NCBI GenBank assembly: GCA_017591395.1
Contig: WEDG01001518.1
Span: 248,001 to 312,000 of the forward strand
Source of the DNA: Schistocephalus solidus
Taxonomy: Eukaryota > Platyhelminthes > Cestoda > Diphyllobothriidea > Diphyllobothriidae
Reading direction: 5' to 3'
DNA: 64,000 nucleotides
Made by a program: the position numbers and the translations under genes. The stretch's first letter is position 1. Each line of letters starts with the position of its first letter. The notes beneath the pieces were generated by a model, which saw only the letters and a list, made by a program, of their open reading frames with translations, was not told the DNA's origin and made no database searches. Shown piece after piece: positions 60,371 through 64,000 of this stretch.

Positions 60371-61134
60371 TTCTAGGAATGTCTTTAACCGATTTATTTC
60401 CGTGACATGCTAGTCCCAGTGCTAGTCATAGTGATTTATGCTAGCCCCAGTGCCTCAACAAGTTCACTTTTAATAAGTTAGAGTGCTACTGTAGTGTGAT
60501 TCCTAACATACTAAGTAGTGTTCGAAAATCAGAAACAGATTTAGCATACGCCATCGATATTGCAAAAACTAAATACGAATTAAATAACAACAAGCAAGCA
60601 ATAGATACTTCCTAACTATCGCGTACGATTGTAACTGAGTAGTCTGTATGTCCCTTCAAAACACGCCAGCAGTGTTCATTCAAGTGCCACTGAAGTAAAT
60701 GCTGTGGAACTCCACAATTTTTCCCAAAAATCTCAATCTTACTGAGGATGCACACCTATCAATGTAATTTTTCTGGTGTTTGACGGTTTTGTGATCGTAT
60801 TCAGCCTCCTTAAGTCGCTGATATGCTGGCTACTCGTCAGAATGTATTGCGGAGCCTGGTTCTACCTAGCATCAAACGACAGGGGCCAGCGTCGCTGCAT
60901 CTCGGTTGCATATGCAGAAGTACCTAACATCAGTACCCTGACACAATCCAAAGACCCATGGATCATCCATGCATGACCCGTGGTTTCGATAATTCTGCAC
61001 GCAGATTGTCATCGCTTTCCTCGGCACGTGCCTCTCCATCTAATAGACGGCCACAATTGCCCTCACATGACGCCCGGCCAATTTGGGCTCGTCGATTTCC
61101 ATGGGATTTCCCAGTGTTCCATTCAGGTTCCACG
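60371..61134. other. Unassigned sequence
   Basis: No recognised gene. A 13-base direct repeat-like tgctagtcccagtg/tgctagccccagtg lies at 60408-60452. Confidence 0.35.
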
Positions 61135-61577
61135 AGAGTTTGACTGTCGTAGTCCTAGGATGTCCACCGTACGCTCCACGGAAGGGTGGTGCAGGGACGG
61201 TGATTTGCGCGTGGTGTAGTTAAAAGTGATAGTAGACTTGCGCTGCATCTACCGCACTCTCTCCTCCTCCCCCACCTGAGCACGGTGTCATGACAGAGTC
61301 ACGAAAACCAGGGATGGGAGAGGGTACAGGTGGCTGGCGCGGCCGGAGCCGCCCCTGGGTGTGCCACCACACCTGGCTCGGATCCCATGGAGTGGGAGTG
61401 CCATAAGGGCCACATAAGGAAGGAGCCATTGCAGCCTGACTCTCAGTCCACCAGTCAGCAACTGCACACATTGGGCTGACCACACGGTCCGAGTGTTCCC
61501 GGCAGTTGGCAACCTTCCGAGCCATGGCTTTTAGCGCACCGTGATAGTTTCAAGCGCGTCAGATTGTTTGCAATTTC
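61135..61577 (-). repeat. LINE-tail repeat A joined to L8
   Basis: The minus strand from 61577 reads gcgcgcttgaaactatca-type sequence, ccatggctcggaaggttgcc and ggctgcaatggctccttcct, ending at the diagnostic gtcgtagtcctaggatgtcc (61145-61165). Directly follows the truncated LINE L8, same strand. Confidence 0.8.
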
Positions 61578-61579
61578 TC

Positions 61580-63480
61580 TGTCAACAGTGTTTTGCCGTC
61601 AGAGCTGAGCAGCGGTGCGGTCCCTTGATGCATTGGCCGTATATGAACTTGAAAATTTTTTTCATTTCATTGCGGTCCACATACCCCTGGATTTCCTCAG
61701 CCTTTAAGACCATCCGGGCGTCCTGCATCTCCCGCAGCCGTTGCTGTACAAGGCGGCAGCATCTGAAGGCTGCTTTGGTGGCGTCAGTCCGAAGGTCCAT
61801 GTAGGCTTTGTGTAGTCCATTTTTCTCCGCGAGAAAGTTGCTGATGTCGGCGTCATTGTCGTCAAACCAGTCCTGGTGTTGACGGCGTGCGCGTCCGAGG
61901 ACTTCGAGGGCGGTGGACTGGATGACATTTCGCAGTTTCATACAATCGTGTTTCCACGGTAGCGTTATCATCTGGAGCATGCAGGTCCTCCAGTTTCTCG
62001 GTTATTTGGTTGCTGAAATCAAAACAGTGAGCAGGCAAATTTAACAAAAGAGTATTTAACTTACGTGGCGGCCGCTTACCTTTGGGGCGTTCTCGGGGTT
62101 GAAGTCGGAGGCTCATCTGGGAGATGACGAGGCGGTGATCCGTCCAAACATCGGCATCGGGGATCGCCTTGGTTACCAGCACGTCCTGTCGATCTCGCCT
62201 CCGGACGAGAACATAGTTCAGCAGATGCCAGCACCGCGACCGAGGGTGCATCCACGTGGCCTTCTCCCGCGTCGGAAGGCGGAAGAAGGTGTTTGTCAGC
62301 TGGAGACGGTGTTCCGCACACGTGCACAGAAGAAGGAGGCCGTTATCGTTACAGCTACCGAAACCGTGGGGACGCAGCACTCCCTGCCAGGCAGCGTGGT
62401 CCGTCCCGAAGCGGGCGTTGAAGGCACCAGGGACAATTAACTTGTCCTCTTTGGGCCCATTCACCAGCAGAGCATGCAGGTTCTCACAGAATTTGTTCTT
62501 TGTTACGTCGGAGCTCGTCAGTGGGGGTGCGTAGGCGCTGATGATGGTGGCGAACTGGTCTCCCCGAAGAGGCAGGTGGAGGCTCATCAGGCGATCATTG
62601 ATACCCTGCGACAAACAGGGCAGACGTTCCATGATGTCGTTCGGGATGGCAAAAGTAACACCAGCGTCGCGTCGCTCTGCCTTTGGCCGGCCACTCCAGA
62701 AGGTGTAGCAGGCACCCACCTCCTCCAGCTGACCCTGCTCAGAGAATATGGTCTCGCTGAGAGCAGCAATGTCCACCTTGTAGCGTGCCAGTTCCCGAGC
62801 GACTAGCGCCGTACTCCGTTCCGGCCGGTTGCTCCTAGGATTGTCTGAAAGGGAACGAACATTCCAGACTGCTAGTGTGAGTGGACTCACCCGAGCAGAC
62901 TGAAGGTTATGGCGAGGGGGATTTGGACGGGGGGTATTGTTGTTTGTTGGAGTTTTGCGACCGCGTATTTTGCGATCTGCGAGCCGCGGCCAGCTGCAGA
63001 AGACGTGATAACCAGCATTTGTTTAGGGGACATTTTCTAGCCCCTTCCTCCGCGAGGATGCAAGCAGTGCTGTCCCTAAATAGGGCTGCTTGGACATCCC
63101 CAGACGGCAGCCGAACTCCACTATGGGTCACGGTTTTGCGTCAGTGGGACAATGACCCGAGTTAGCCTGGGCCGCCTACGGGGTTCCTGTCACCCCCACC
63201 TTAGGACTTTTTGAGCGGGGGGAGATGGAAAGTTCGGGAGTCAGACATACCAGGCGTGGAGGCACACACAACACCGCAGACCCTCACCTGGTTTAGCCCG
63301 CCGGTCGTGCCGGTTGCCCGGGGTGTGCGCCACTGGGAAGGACCCAACTTCGAGGAGCCACAGGTGAGAGCTGGGTACCAGTTAGAGACGGCCAAAGGAG
63401 CATTCACCACCTGTACGAGACAAATGGAGCGACAAAATGCTATCTGTGTAGTGCTACCCCTAACTAGTACCCTTACACCC
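61580..63480 (-). pseudogene. LINE (RTE-like) copy L8, best endonuclease frame
   Basis: 5' leader 63480-62900 (ctcacctgtggctcctcgaa reversed), then a 342-codon frame 62890-61862: [11 protein letters not shown] (Asn kept), LSETIF (Glu kept), [14 protein letters not shown] (Asp of GDFNAR lost), LNYVLVRRR (Asp to Asn), WTDHRLVIS (Asp-His kept). A frameshift near 61950 moves the linker ([27 protein letters not shown]) to the frame 61980-61582, which stops where the RT should start. The RT and fingers are deleted and repeat A follows at once. Despite its length the endonuclease is predicted inactive. Confidence 0.88.
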
Positions 63481-64000
63481 CACACACAAACACACGACAG
63501 TTTGACCGTCGTAGTCCGATGACGTCCACCATATGCCCTATGGAAGGGAGGTGATGGGATGGTGACATGCGCGTGATTTAAGTTTAAAGTGATAGTAACC
63601 TTGCGCTGCAGCTACCGCACTCTCTCCTTCTCCCCTTCCTGATCCCGGTGTCATAACAGAGTCAATAAGACCGGAGGCGGGAGAGGACGTAGGTGGCTGG
63701 CACGGCTGTGTCCCCTAAGTTATAGCCGCCCCTAGGCGTGCCACCACACCTCCATGTTCGGCATTTGTTATGGGAGCGCAACCCGAATAACGCCTGCCGT
63801 GCCCTTAATATGGCCCCCGTGTTGGTCCAACGCATCTAGCACATGCCCCGTTTAGGGGGCGCAACACGACAGTTCTACCGTTGTAGTCCGACGATGTCCA
63901 CCGTATGCTCCATGGGAAAGTGAAAGCAGGGACGGTGACTTGCACGTGAATTAGTTTTAAGTGATAGTAGACTTTCGCGGCATCTACCGCACTCTCTCCT
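63480..64000 (-). repeat. LINE-tail repeat A, segment B, second A (cut by window end)
   Basis: 63480-63745 is an A 3' half (gaccgtcgtagtccgatgac, cggtgtcataacagagtcaa), 63750-63860 is segment B (ttcggcatttgttatggg, ccccgtttagggggcgc) and 63865-64000 is another A 3' half (accgttgtagtccgacgatg). All are in minus orientation, forming a tandem A-B-A. Confidence 0.7.

Noticed and set aside
1..64000. CRISPR arrays, bacterial operons, rRNA genes, phage genes
   Set aside because: No regularly spaced direct repeats, no ribosome-binding-site-led long ORFs, and spliced exons plus eukaryotic retroelements are present instead.

Overview
The window looks like repeat-rich flatworm nuclear DNA. I favour a diphyllobothriidean tapeworm (Spirometra/Schistocephalus/Dibothriocephalus type). 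This rests on the transposon spectrum: many decayed copies of a LINE with a craniofacial-development-protein-2-like endonuclease, a reverse transcriptase and a C-terminal C2H2 finger array, plus Penelope-like elements and a tRNA-derived SINE. Organism assignment is inference. There is no operon structure, no ribosome-binding-site pattern and no long intact host ORF; host coding sequence appears only as short exons with GT/AG borders.

The one host gene I can support is a choline kinase on the minus strand. Five exons were pieced together by reading frame, splice phase and family motifs: 37,031-36,824, 35,521-35,296, 14,928-14,603, 12,180-12,116 and 6,016-5,929. They encode the N-terminal segment, [33 protein letters not shown] (Brenner-type catalytic motif) and [11 protein letters not shown] (choline-kinase motif). 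Phases match at every junction seen (2, 0, 2, 1). About 15 residues expected between exons 2 and 3 are missing, probably on an unfound small exon, and the 3' exons lie beyond the left edge. Most mobile DNA in the left half of the window sits in its introns, including one of about 20 kb.

Layout. 1-6 kb: terminal intron with a MITE-like repeat and the DFEY exon. 6-12 kb: SINE, Penelope-type repeat, deleted LINE (minus). 12-15 kb: two kinase exons with a second MITE-like copy between them. 16.5-19.5 kb: broken Penelope-like element (minus). 22-27 kb: LINE (minus) and LINE 3'-tail repeats. 27.1-33.7 kb: a large inverted duplication (arms about 2 kb, spacer about 2.5 kb that itself holds a LINE piece). 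35-37 kb: first kinase exons. 37.4-42.7 kb: the longest LINE copy (plus), with a nested insertion. 43-50 kb: mostly unrecognised sequence, with a SINE carrying the best hammerhead-ribozyme-like core. 50-58.6 kb: older, more diverged LINE pieces, a degenerate telomere-like tract, an AT microsatellite and a fresher LINE 3' half. 59-60.4 kb: SINE cluster. 61.1-64 kb: LINE (minus) and tail repeats.

The most interesting signal is that the tRNA-headed SINE copies carry, just after the Pol III head, a segment that folds on paper as a hammerhead ribozyme (CTGATGA, stem II, GAAA, a palindromic UGGCCA stem III, then a UU cleavage site, closed by stem I). Similar CTGANGA...GAAA cores occur in the Penelope-type terminal repeats. 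All alignments were made by eye; repeat boundaries are approximate to tens of bases.
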